From Leifsonia tongyongensis (GTDB lineage: Bacteria; Actinomycetota; Actinomycetes; Actinomycetales; Microbacteriaceae): DNA of 64,000 nucleotides. The stretch spans positions 1,018,197 through 1,082,196 of the forward strand of contig NZ_JAAGWY010000002.1 of assembly GCF_010686705.1 (NCBI RefSeq), written 5' to 3'. The position numbers and the translations under genes are program-made. Below the pieces are notes generated by a model that did no database searches, had not been told where the DNA came from, and saw only the letters and a program-made list of their open reading frames with translations. Shown piece by piece: positions 10,960 through 19,253 of the stretch (the stretch's first letter is position 1; every line of letters starts with the position of its first letter).

Positions 10960-11814
10960 ATGCTACGAATCGGCATGAGCACGTCATGTGTGTATCCGCT
11001 ATCGACGGAGCACGGTTTCCGTTTCGCCAGGCTCGCCGGCTACGACGGCGTCGAGGTCATGGTCACGAACGACGAGACGACGCAGAGCAGCAGTTCGCTG
11101 CTCGCCCTCTCGGCCAAATACGACATGCCGATCATGTCGATCCACGCACCCGTGCTGCTCCTCACGCATTTCGTGTGGGGTCGCGATCCCATGGTGAAGC
11201 TCGAACGCTCTGCCGACCTGGCCCGTGGCGTCGGAGCGTCGACCGTGGTCGTGCATCCGCCGTTCCGCTGGCAGGCGGGCTATGCGGAGAACTTCCTCCA
11301 GATCGTGCGGGAGACCGAGGAGCTCTACGGGGTCGACATCGCGGTCGAGAACATGTTCCCGTGGAAGGTCGCCGGGCGGAGCCTCAAGGCGTACTCCCCG
11401 GGATGGGATCCGCGGACCATGGACTGCGATTCCGTCACCCTCGACTTCTCGCACGCCGCGCTGAGCGGACAGGACGGGCTCGAGCTGGCCCGAGCGTTCG
11501 GCGAACGGCTGCGGCACATCCACCTGTGCGACGGATCGGGGTCGCTCGACGAAGGGCGGGTCTTCGACGAGCATCTGCTGCCGGGCTACGGAAGTCAGCC
11601 GGTAGCCGAGGTGCTCGAACTCCTCGGGGCGGAGCGCTGGACGGGCAACGTCGTCGCCGAAGTGAACACACGCAAGGCACGCACCGATCAGGAGCGGCTG
11701 GAGATGCTCGTCGAGACGCTCGACTTCGCCCGGCTGCACGCTACGGTGCCACGCCGGCCACGCTTCTCACCGTCGCGGCGTTCGCTCGCCGCCCGGATGC
11801 CCGGCTCGCGCTGA
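10960..11814 (+). CDS. Xylose isomerase-like TIM-barrel protein
   Basis: A 284-residue member of the sugar phosphate isomerase/epimerase (AP endonuclease 2-like) superfamily. It starts MLRIGMSTSCVYP, then shows YDGVEVMV, MSIHAPVL, VVHPPFRW, VENMFPW, LDFSHAA and HIHLCDGSG, which carry the His/Glu/Asp positions that bind a divalent metal in this fold. The C-terminal 20 residues are basic and disordered. The substrate is unknown. It is divergent from otsA, so a sugar-related role is plausible but not shown. Confidence 0.75.
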   Translation: MLRIGMSTSCVYPLSTEHGFRFARLAGYDGVEVMVTNDETTQSSSSLLALSAKYDMPIMSIHAPVLLLTHFVWGRDPMVKLERSADLARGVGASTVVVHPPFRWQAGYAENFLQIVRETEELYGVDIAVENMFPWKVAGRSLKAYSPGWDPRTMDCDSVTLDFSHAALSGQDGLELARAFGERLRHIHLCDGSGSLDEGRVFDEHLLPGYGSQPVAEVLELLGAERWTGNVVAEVNTRKARTDQERLEMLVETLDFARLHATVPRRPRFSPSRRSLAARMPGSR

Positions 11815-11826
11815 ACCCGATCGCGG

Positions 11827-12720
11827 TCAGTGCCGTCCGGCCAGGGCCGCCTCGAACGCGCGAGCGTATTCGCGATAGCCGGCCGCCGTGGGATGGTATG
11901 CCGCGAGGCCTTTCCGGTTGACCCAGGGCTTCGCGCTGCCGACTCCGTGGTTCGTGAAACTCACGGGGACGTACCAGATCTTCACGCCGCGCTCCTGCTG
12001 CCTGGTGACGGCCGACTCGGCATCCGCATCGAGCGCGGCCGTCGCCGTGTTCACCGCCGCGGTCGTCGCGAACTCGGGGTTGTTGGTCGCCGGCAGCTCG
12101 AAGAGCAGCGGGTAGCCTGTCACGACGATCCGGGCGTTCGGCGCGGCCTCGGCGATCGCCTGGTAGGTCGCCGAAAGACGGTCGGTCAGCACGCCGATGG
12201 TGTCGACCGCCTTGTTGAAATCGTTCTTGCATTCGGTCGTCGGGCCGTGCTCACACGCCGTCGCGAGGGCTGCGACGCCGAGGTCGTTGCCTCCGATGCT
12301 GACGGAGACCAGGTCGACGTCTCCGTTCAACGCCCAGAGCTGTTTGTTCACGAGATCGTCTGTGGTCGCACCGCTGCAGGCGGCGTTGTGGAGCAGGCGC
12401 ACGCCCGTGTCGGCTGCGAAGACGGCGGGATAGCTCGACTCGGCGCTGCGCACACAGCCCCCGTGCTCATCGCCGGCCCCCATCCCAGCAGCGAACGAGT
12501 CACCGAGGGCGACGTACCGGGTGTCGCCGGTAAGCGTCATGGGCGGCATGTCCTCCGCCTTCGGAACGGGCGCCGGCGCCGGGCTCTTCACGGCCATTCC
12601 CCGGCCCGCTTCGGGTCCGCTCACCGGCCCGGAGACGGACCCCAGCGACCAGGCGCCCGCGGCGAGCGCCAGCACGGCCACCACGGACGCGAGGGCGATC
12701 AGGAGAGTACGTCGGCGCAT
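11827..12720 (-). CDS. Secreted SGNH/GDSL-family hydrolase
   Basis: Probable secreted or membrane-anchored esterase/lipase. The N-terminus MRRRTLLIALASVVAVLALA is an uncleaved anchor or signal peptide. Catalytic blocks are block I YVALGDSFAAG, block III SIGGNDLG and block V YHPTAAGY with the Asp/His pair region. Cysteines are spaced as in actinobacterial SGNH lipases (CVRS, AACSG, CEHG, TECK). The ATG at 12720 is preceded by TAGCGT at seven bases, supporting it over an in-frame GTG at 12756. The substrate is unknown. Confidence 0.82.
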   Translation of the reverse strand: MRRRTLLIALASVVAVLALAAGAWSLGSVSGPVSGPEAGRGMAVKSPAPAPVPKAEDMPPMTLTGDTRYVALGDSFAAGMGAGDEHGGCVRSAESSYPAVFAADTGVRLLHNAACSGATTDDLVNKQLWALNGDVDLVSVSIGGNDLGVAALATACEHGPTTECKNDFNKAVDTIGVLTDRLSATYQAIAEAAPNARIVVTGYPLLFELPATNNPEFATTAAVNTATAALDADAESAVTRQQERGVKIWYVPVSFTNHGVGSAKPWVNRKGLAAYHPTAAGYREYARAFEAALAGRH

Positions 12721-12727
12721 TCGTTCG

Positions 12728-12733
12728 ACGCTA
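12728..12733 (-). promoter_or_regulatory. -10 box of the SGNH hydrolase gene
   Basis: TAGCGT on the minus strand ends seven bases before the ATG at 12720. The only purine-rich sequence upstream is 13 bases away, too far for a normal ribosome binding site. Confidence 0.45.
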
Positions 12734-12805
12734 CCCTCCGCGGAGGGCATGGGCACAACTGTTCAGCTTCTTCCGGTCTGATCTCGGGGTGGATCTCGGG
12801 TTCGG

Positions 12806-13465
12806 TCAGATCTTCTCGGTGAGGGCGAGCACGACGGTGCGGAGGCTCTCGGACACGCGGTCGGACAGTGGGCGCGGGTCTCCGGCGAGAATGGCGTTCT
12901 GCGCTGCGCGTTCGCACAGCTCCGCGATGATCCGGACCGCCTCGAGCGGATCGATCACGAACCGGCGCGACACCGAGTCGAGGGCACCGACGACGATGGC
13001 CGTCAGCTCGACGAAGAACCGATTCTGGAAGTCGAGGTACCAGCTGGCGACGTCCGCGTCGCGCATGGCGAGCAGCATGAATTCGCTCTGCACGAGGCAC
13101 CAGCGCCGGTCGTCGGACTGCAGTTCCAGCACCTTCGCGATCACCGTGCCGACCACTTCGTCGCTGATGCCGACTCCCTGCTCGGCGAACGGGCCGAGGT
13201 ATTCGGCGACGCCCACCTGCAACTGTTCGATCCTGAGTGCGTTCTCACGCTCCATGAGTGCGAAGAACAACTCTTCTTTCGTGGAGAAGTTGGAGTAGAA
13301 CGCACCGCGGGTGAACCCGGCGGCCTCCGTGATCATCTCGACCGATGCGGCGTGAACGCCCTTCTCGGCGAAGATCTCGAATGCGGCGTCGAGCAGCCGC
13401 GCACGCGTCTTCTGGCGCCGTGCCGACTCGGTGGGCGCATCGTCGATCAGTGCTGGGGATTCCAA
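12806..13465 (-). CDS. TetR-family transcriptional regulator
   Basis: A 219-residue repressor-type protein. The N-terminal helix-turn-helix is unmistakable: RARLLDAAFEIFAEKGVHAA followed by GFTRGAFYSNFSTKEELFFAL. The C-terminal ligand-binding region is unclassified. It starts at TTG (13465) with AGGAAGG seven bases upstream. It is divergent from the MMPL exporter gene across 110 bp holding palindromes, so it most likely represses that operon and itself. Confidence 0.92.
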   Translation of the reverse strand: MESPALIDDAPTESARRQKTRARLLDAAFEIFAEKGVHAASVEMITEAAGFTRGAFYSNFSTKEELFFALMERENALRIEQLQVGVAEYLGPFAEQGVGISDEVVGTVIAKVLELQSDDRRWCLVQSEFMLLAMRDADVASWYLDFQNRFFVELTAIVVGALDSVSRRFVIDPLEAVRIIAELCERAAQNAILAGDPRPLSDRVSESLRTVVLALTEKI

Positions 13466-13502
13466 GCTGAAACCTTCCTGAATCCGCTTTTGAATACATC
13501 AT

Positions 13503-13531
13503 TGTATCGGATACATTCGAGTATCGGATAC
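13503..13531. promoter_or_regulatory. Paired palindromes, probable TetR operator
   Basis: TGTATCGGATACA (13503-13515) is a perfect palindrome with a single central base. GTATCGGATAC recurs at 13521-13531, and flanking half-sites resembling GTATC lie at 13492-13508 and 13537-13543. The 17-bp centre spacing suits two repressor dimers. This lies between the TetR gene and the exporter it probably controls. Confidence 0.65.
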
Positions 13532-13575
13532 GTTGGTGTATCGAAACTCATTTCATTCCCTGCGTAGGAGAACGC

Positions 13576-16461
13576 GTGTCCTCTCTGCTTTATTCGATCG
13601 GTCGCTGGGCGTACCGCAGTCGAAAACTCGTCCTCTCCTTGTGGATCGTACTTCTCGTCGCCCTCGGCGGTGGCGCGCTGGCCTTCAACCAGGGTACGGA
13701 CAACTCGTTCAGCATCCCCGGAACCGAGTCGCAGCAGGCACTCGACACGCTCAGCCGCACCTTCCCGCAGGTCAGCGGCACCTCGGCGCAAGTCGTCGTC
13801 GTCGCACCCCACGGCAGCACCGTGCGGGCGGCCGACATCACGGCACCGGTGGCGGATGCAGTGAAATCGCTCGGCGAGATCCATGGTGTAGCCGCCGTCA
13901 CCTCGCCATACAACGAACGGGTGAAGAACACCGTCTCCTCCGACGGCTCCGCCGCCGTCATCACCGTTCAGCTCACCGGCCAGCAGAGCACGGTCACGGC
14001 GGCGACCAAGGATGCCGTCAAAGCGGCCGGGGCGGACCTTCAGTCGGCCCTACCCGCCGGCTCCCAGGTCGCCGTCGGAGGACAGGTGTTCTCGCAGACC
14101 CTTCCCAGCATCAGCGCGACCGAGCTCATCGGAGTCGGCGTCGCACTCGTCGTGCTCATCCTGACCTTCGGCTCGTTCATCGCGGCGGGCATGCCCCTGC
14201 TCACTGCACTCCTCGGCGTGCTGCTGTCCGTCGCACTGATCTTCATCGCGACCCTCTTCGGGCCGATCTCCTCTACGACTCCCCTGCTCGCCCTGATGCT
14301 CGGTCTCGCCGTCGGAATCGACTATTCGCTGTTCATCATTTCGCGACACCAGAGTCAGCTGAAGGCGGGGGTGGATCCGGAGGAGTCGACCGCTCGCGCC
14401 GTCGCAACGGCAGGATCCGCGGTGCTGTTCGCCGGTATCACCGTGATCATCGCGCTCCTCGGCCTCTCCGTCGCGAACATTCCGTTCCTGACGACGATGG
14501 GCATCGCGGCGTCGGTCGCCGTGGCGATCGCCGTCCTCATCTCGCTCACCCTCACCCCCGCCCTGGTCGGTTTCGCGGGCAAGCGCATCACACCCGGGTA
14601 CCGCGCCACCCGCCGACGCGAGCGAGCTGCCGCGCGAGCTGCCGCGGCTGGGGAACTGACCGAGTCCATCGAGTCGGATGCCGCACCCGCAGCCACCTCC
14701 GGGCCCTCGCTCGCGCATGCCGCGAAAGCCGAGATCCCGCCCGGATTCTTCCGCGGCTGGGTGCGCTCGGTCACCCGGTACCCCATCGTGACGATCGTGG
14801 CCGTGATCGTCGCGCTCGGAATCGCCGCGATCCCGGCAGCGCAGCTGCGACTGGCCCTGCCCGACGCCGGCTCCCACCCGGCAGGCGACCCGGCGCGCGT
14901 GACCTACGACCTCGTCTCCGAACACTTCGGGCCGGGCTACAACGGGCCGCTCATCGTCACCGGCTCCATCGTGTCCAGCCACGACCCCGTCGGGCTGATG
15001 ACGAAGATCGGCGACGAGATCGCGGCGATGCCGGGTGTCGCGGCCGTCCCCGTCGCGACGCCGAACGCGACAGCGGACACCGGCATCATCCAGGTCATCC
15101 CGACGACCGCGCCGGACTCGCCGGCGACCGCCCAGCTCGTGGCCGACATCCGTGCGAAGCACCAGCACTTCCTCGACACGTACCACGTCGACCTCGCGGT
15201 GACCGGGGCGACCGCCGTCCAGATCGATGTGTCCGACCGGCTCGGCGGCGCTCTTCTGCCCTTCGGGATCCTCGTGGTCGGGCTGTCGCTCGTGCTCCTG
15301 ACCATGGTGTTCCGCTCGATCGCGGTGCCGATCAAGGCCGCACTCGGTTACCTGCTGTCCGTTGGCGCCGCCTTCGGAGCCGTCGCGGCGGTGTTCGGAT
15401 GGGGTTGGTTCGGCAGCGCACTCAACGTCGCCAAGGAGGGCCCCGTGATCAGCTTCATGCCGATCATCCTCATGGGCGTCCTGTTCGGGCTCGCCATGGA
15501 CTACGAAGTGTTCCTCGTCAGCCGCATCCGCGAGGACTACGTGCACGGCGGCGATGCGCGGCGAGCGGTCCAGAGCGGCTTCGTCGGTTCGGCGAAAGTC
15601 GTCACGGCGGCCGCGATCATCATGATCTCGGTCTTCGCCGCGTTCGTGCCCGAAGGAGACAGCTCGATCAAGCCCATCGCCCTCGGGCTCGCGGTCGGCG
15701 TCTTCGTCGACGCGTTCATCGTGCGGATGACCCTGGTGCCTGCGGTGCTGCAACTCCTCGGCGACAAGGCGTGGTGGATGCCGCGGTGGCTCGACCGGAT
15801 CCTCCCCTCGTTCGATGTCGAAGGAGACGGCCTGCAGAAGGAGATCGAGCTGGCCCAGTGGCCGGAACCCGGCTCGACCGCGCTCGCAGCCGCCGAAGGG
15901 CTCCGTCTCGCGCGGCGTGACAAGCCGGTGTACTCGGACGTCTCGTTCCGTATCGACGACGGCGACATCCTCGTCGTCGGAGGGGGCCACCATTCCGGCA
16001 AGTCCGCCCTCCTCCTCACCATCGCCGGCCGCATGGCGTCCGACAGCGGCAAGCTCAAAGTCGCCGGCTTCGCGCTCCCCACGCGGCGCTCCGCGGTGCG
16101 TTCGCACGTCGCCGTCGCTCGACTCGCCCTCAGCACGACCCCGGTCGACGAGGTCCGGCGGGCCATGCAGGGTGACCCGCAGATCCTCGCGATCGACGAC
16201 ATCGACCGGGTCGACGACCCGGCCGACCGGCGTCGTCTGCGCTACGAACTGAGTGACGCGTTCTCCCGCGCCCGGCTCGAGGGCCGCCCGTTCGCTCTCG
16301 TGGTCAGCGCCGCCGACCTCGACGCCGTGGACGACGCACTCCCGACCGACGCGGACGCCGGAACCATCTCCCTGGACCGGGCCTCCACCGACCTGAGCGG
16401 CGCCCACGGAGCCGGACACCGCCACGCCGCCGACCGCATCCCACAGAAAGTCAACGCCTGA
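13576..16461 (+). CDS. MMPL-family transporter fused to an ATPase-like domain
   Basis: A 961-residue inner-membrane protein. Residues 1 to about 760 are an RND/MMPL transporter: N-terminal span, two extracytoplasmic domains, and two multi-span bundles with GLAVGIDYSLFIISRHQ and GLAMDYEVFLVSRIRED. Residues 770-930 resemble an ABC ATPase: Walker A GGHHSGKS (Lys about 809) and Walker B-like ILAIDDID, but no LSGGQ signature and no H-loop histidine. GTG start with TAGGAG five bases upstream. It is followed two bases later by the YhgE gene. Exported substrate unknown; lipid or drug export is inferred from the family. Confidence 0.88.
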   Translation: MSSLLYSIGRWAYRSRKLVLSLWIVLLVALGGGALAFNQGTDNSFSIPGTESQQALDTLSRTFPQVSGTSAQVVVVAPHGSTVRAADITAPVADAVKSLGEIHGVAAVTSPYNERVKNTVSSDGSAAVITVQLTGQQSTVTAATKDAVKAAGADLQSALPAGSQVAVGGQVFSQTLPSISATELIGVGVALVVLILTFGSFIAAGMPLLTALLGVLLSVALIFIATLFGPISSTTPLLALMLGLAVGIDYSLFIISRHQSQLKAGVDPEESTARAVATAGSAVLFAGITVIIALLGLSVANIPFLTTMGIAASVAVAIAVLISLTLTPALVGFAGKRITPGYRATRRRERAAARAAAAGELTESIESDAAPAATSGPSLAHAAKAEIPPGFFRGWVRSVTRYPIVTIVAVIVALGIAAIPAAQLRLALPDAGSHPAGDPARVTYDLVSEHFGPGYNGPLIVTGSIVSSHDPVGLMTKIGDEIAAMPGVAAVPVATPNATADTGIIQVIPTTAPDSPATAQLVADIRAKHQHFLDTYHVDLAVTGATAVQIDVSDRLGGALLPFGILVVGLSLVLLTMVFRSIAVPIKAALGYLLSVGAAFGAVAAVFGWGWFGSALNVAKEGPVISFMPIILMGVLFGLAMDYEVFLVSRIREDYVHGGDARRAVQSGFVGSAKVVTAAAIIMISVFAAFVPEGDSSIKPIALGLAVGVFVDAFIVRMTLVPAVLQLLGDKAWWMPRWLDRILPSFDVEGDGLQKEIELAQWPEPGSTALAAAEGLRLARRDKPVYSDVSFRIDDGDILVVGGGHHSGKSALLLTIAGRMASDSGKLKVAGFALPTRRSAVRSHVAVARLALSTTPVDEVRRAMQGDPQILAIDDIDRVDDPADRRRLRYELSDAFSRARLEGRPFALVVSAADLDAVDDALPTDADAGTISLDRASTDLSGAHGAGHRHAADRIPQKVNA

Positions 16462-16463
16462 AC

Positions 16464-18332
16464 ATGTCGTTCTTCACCATCGAACGCGCCCGCAGCAGCA
16501 AACGGGTCACCTGGCTCACCCTGGTCGGCATCCTGCTCGTCCCCCTCGCCATCGGCGGCCTGCTCGTCTGGGCGCTGTGGAATCCCACCGAACGGCTCGG
16601 CGACGTCAAAGCCGCGGTGGTCAACCTCGACCAGCCCGTGAAGATCGGCAATCAGCTCGTTCCCCTCGGACGCGAGCTCTCCGCGGGTCTCGTCGACGGA
16701 AAGAGCTCCGAGAACTACAGCTGGGTGCTCACCGACCAGAAGGATGCTGCTGCCGGGCTCGCCGACGGGAGTTACGTGACCGTCGTCACCATCCCGAAGG
16801 GCTTCTCCAAAGCCGCGACCTCGTATTCGGGCGCAGCAGGCGCAGCCAAGCAGGCGACGATCGACGTCCAGACGAGCGCGAAATCGAAACTCGTCGACTC
16901 TGCGGTCAGCCAGGCTGTGACGACCACCGCCACGTCAGTGCTCAACAAGCAGCTGACGTCGACCTACCTCGAAAACGTCTACGTCGGGTTCAACACCGTC
17001 CACGACCAGCTGTCGAAGGCGGCGGATGGCGCGGGCGGCCTCGCATCCGGAGTCGCGTCGCTCGCAAGCGGCACGCATTCGCTCGCATCCGCATCCGCCT
17101 CACTCGCCGGTGGTATCTCGACCATGAGCGCGGGCATCCAGAACCTGTCGGGCGCGACCTCGGGGCTCGCCGGCGGCCTCGGGCAACTCCAGTCGAACAC
17201 GGCCGCACTTCCCGCCCAGGCGTCGCAGCTGGCCGGCGGAGTCCAGGGCGTCGCCGACGGCACGAAGAAGCTCGGCACAGCGCTCACGGGGCTCGCTGCA
17301 ATGTGCGCAGCACACGGTGGGGATGCGATGCTCTGCGGTTCGCTCGAAGGTGTCGCCTCCTCGGTCACGACCGGTACAGGCAGCACTCCAGGGCTCTCTC
17401 CGTCGGCCCAGAAGGTCGCGGACGGCGCGAAAGCGTTCGCCGGTGGCCTGCCCGCACTCAGCTCGGGAATCGCGCAGAGCGCATCCGGAGCATCGCAGCT
17501 CGCATCCGGTGTCGCGCAGACGGCATCCGGCGCCGACTCCCTCGCCAGCGGAGCGGTCAAGCTCAGCGACGGTGTCACGGCACTCGCCGGAGGCGCCGAC
17601 AAGACCAGCGCGGGTGCCGCAACCCTGGCGACCGGTCTCACCACAGCCGTCTCGAAGATGCCGACCTACTCTTCGAGCGACCGGACCAACCTCGCACGTG
17701 TCGTCGCACAGCCGGTCGCGCCCGCAGCGGCAAAGGCAGGCACAGGGAGCCTGTTCGGCGCCTCGAGCATCCCGCTCTTCGCCGTCGTCGCGCTGTGGCT
17801 CGGCGCGCTCGCCACCTTCCTGGTGCTCCAGGCGGTCTCCGCGCGGGCACTTCTGACGACGCGGTCCTCGACCCGGATCGCTCTCGGCGGCTTCCTCCCC
17901 GCTGTCGCGATCGGTGTCGCACAGGGGCTGCTCGTCGCCGGAATCATGCAGGCGGCACTCCAGCTCGACGTCGGCCACTGGTTCGCGTTCGCCGGAGTAG
18001 CAGCGCTCACCGGGATCGCCTTCGCCGCAGTCAACCAGGGCCTCACCGCCCTCCTCGGGGGAATCGGCCGGTTCATCTCGATGCTGGTCGTCGTCATCAC
18101 CCTCGCCTCGGGGATCATCTCGACCGTCCCCGGGTTCTTCGACGCCTCCGTCACCTGGCTGCCCACGTCGGCCGCGATCACCGCCATCCAGGGTGTCATC
18201 GACGGGACGTCCGGAGTCTGGCGAGGTCTGGGCGCGCTGGTCCTGTGGGCCGTTCTCGGCCTCGGTATGACGGTGGGCGCCGTCGTCCGCCGGAGAACCG
18301 TGCGGCTCAGCGAGCTCGCCACGCTCGACTAG
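16464..18332 (+). CDS. YhgE/Pip-domain membrane protein
   Basis: A 622-residue protein with the YhgE/Pip architecture: one N-terminal span (WLTLVGILLVPLAIGGLLVW), a conserved extracytoplasmic VVNLDQPV region, a long Ala/Gly/Ser repeat region (residues about 180-400) with many SGxxxLASG-type heptads, and five C-terminal spans of the ABC-2 permease type. It follows the MMPL-ATPase gene in the same operon. Relatives include phage-infection protein and type VII EsaA. It probably assists export or spans the wall; its function is unknown. Confidence 0.82.
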   Translation: MSFFTIERARSSKRVTWLTLVGILLVPLAIGGLLVWALWNPTERLGDVKAAVVNLDQPVKIGNQLVPLGRELSAGLVDGKSSENYSWVLTDQKDAAAGLADGSYVTVVTIPKGFSKAATSYSGAAGAAKQATIDVQTSAKSKLVDSAVSQAVTTTATSVLNKQLTSTYLENVYVGFNTVHDQLSKAADGAGGLASGVASLASGTHSLASASASLAGGISTMSAGIQNLSGATSGLAGGLGQLQSNTAALPAQASQLAGGVQGVADGTKKLGTALTGLAAMCAAHGGDAMLCGSLEGVASSVTTGTGSTPGLSPSAQKVADGAKAFAGGLPALSSGIAQSASGASQLASGVAQTASGADSLASGAVKLSDGVTALAGGADKTSAGAATLATGLTTAVSKMPTYSSSDRTNLARVVAQPVAPAAAKAGTGSLFGASSIPLFAVVALWLGALATFLVLQAVSARALLTTRSSTRIALGGFLPAVAIGVAQGLLVAGIMQAALQLDVGHWFAFAGVAALTGIAFAAVNQGLTALLGGIGRFISMLVVVITLASGIISTVPGFFDASVTWLPTSAAITAIQGVIDGTSGVWRGLGALVLWAVLGLGMTVGAVVRRRTVRLSELATLD

Positions 18333-18425
18333 GGCCCGGCGGGCCGGCACCCGCATCCTGAGCGGTCGCACCACTGTACCCCTGGGCCCCGTGCGGCTAG
18401 CGTGGGTCAGGACGGAGAGGGCCGA

Positions 18426-18617
18426 ATGCGCAAGTACATCTTCAACGGGGCCGTGCTCAGCGCGGCGCTCGGCATCTGGACGACGGTCCGCCGGACGAAG
18501 GACGGCGCGCGCGACTGGAAGGTGGTGCTGCTGTGGATCAGTTCCGCGATCTCGCTCGCCATCGCGATCGGAACGGTCATCGAGGAATCCCGCCGACTCG
18601 ACGACGGAGACGCATAG
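18426..18617 (+). CDS. Small membrane protein of unknown function
   Basis: A 63-residue protein starting MRKYIFNGAVLSAALGIW, with GGAGAGGG a few bases before the ATG. It has one hydrophobic segment near the N-terminus and another at VVLLWISSAISLAIAIGTVI, joined by a basic RRTKDGARDWK loop and ending in an acidic tail. No family recognised. It lies downstream of the YhgE gene but with its own ribosome binding site. Confidence 0.6.
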   Translation: MRKYIFNGAVLSAALGIWTTVRRTKDGARDWKVVLLWISSAISLAIAIGTVIEESRRLDDGDA

Positions 18618-18695
18618 TCCCGTTGGGGCCACCCGGCCCGGCGAGGCTCAGGCTGCGGCCGCTCAAAGTAGCGCAGACCAGCTGAAATCGGTGAT

Positions 18696-18712
18696 GACAC
18701 GCGCGGCGTGTC
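18696..18712. promoter_or_regulatory. GACACGC/GCGTGTC hairpin
   Basis: A perfect 7-bp stem with a 3-base loop in the gap between two small genes, about 70 bp before the next start. It could be an operator or an RNA stem; no T-tract follows. Confidence 0.3.
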
Positions 18713-18782
18713 CGCCAGTTGTCGCGTGCCCGATCGGGGACACTTATACCAGTTGGTCCGCTGACCTGGAAGGGGTTCCGCG

Positions 18783-19199
18783 ATGTTCGGTCGCAGACGT
18801 CATGTCGCTGCAGTCTCCGCTGCCCCGGTTCCGCAGTTGAGCGAGGCGCAGATCCTCGAGCTCGTGCACCAGAAACTGGCCGAATTCGTCGGCGAACGCG
18901 GCGAATGGACGGTGAGCCGTCGAGCGGATGCGGACACCGACGCGATCTTCCACACCATCCTCGCCCGCTCCGTAGCCGTCGGGATCACCGCGGCGATCAT
19001 GGACGCGAAGCGCAAGCTCGAATCGGGCGATCCCGTCGAGCCTGGGCTGCACGTCGCCGAGGAGTCCGCGGGTGATGCGGACGACGTCAGGGAGCCCGCA
19101 GCATTCGGATGGGAGCCCGCACCCATCACCGTGTGGACCGACCTGCGCAAGCCGGTGACCGGTGAACTCCAGGCCATCGTGGAGCGCACAGCGGCCTGA
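18783..19199 (+). CDS. Hypothetical protein
   Basis: A 138-residue soluble protein with no recognised family. The N-terminus is basic (MFGRRRHV), then comes an amphipathic helix LSEAQILELVHQKLAEFVGE, a region of mixed charge, and an acidic stretch. The start is supported by GGAAGGGG eight bases upstream and codon use is normal. Its neighbour downstream is the convergent zwf-like gene. Confidence 0.55.
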   Translation: MFGRRRHVAAVSAAPVPQLSEAQILELVHQKLAEFVGERGEWTVSRRADADTDAIFHTILARSVAVGITAAIMDAKRKLESGDPVEPGLHVAEESAGDADDVREPAAFGWEPAPITVWTDLRKPVTGELQAIVERTAA

Positions 19200-19253
19200 C
19201 GCCACTGCGAGTCTCTGGCTTGGACGTCGGGGACTCTGCTCGAGCGTCGGGTC

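Noticed and set aside
14050-16425. 791-codon open frame antisense to the MMPL gene
   Set aside because: It is a shadow frame caused by high GC. Its translation is Arg/Asp/Glu/His-rich without any family motif, while the plus-strand frame encodes an obvious MMPL protein.
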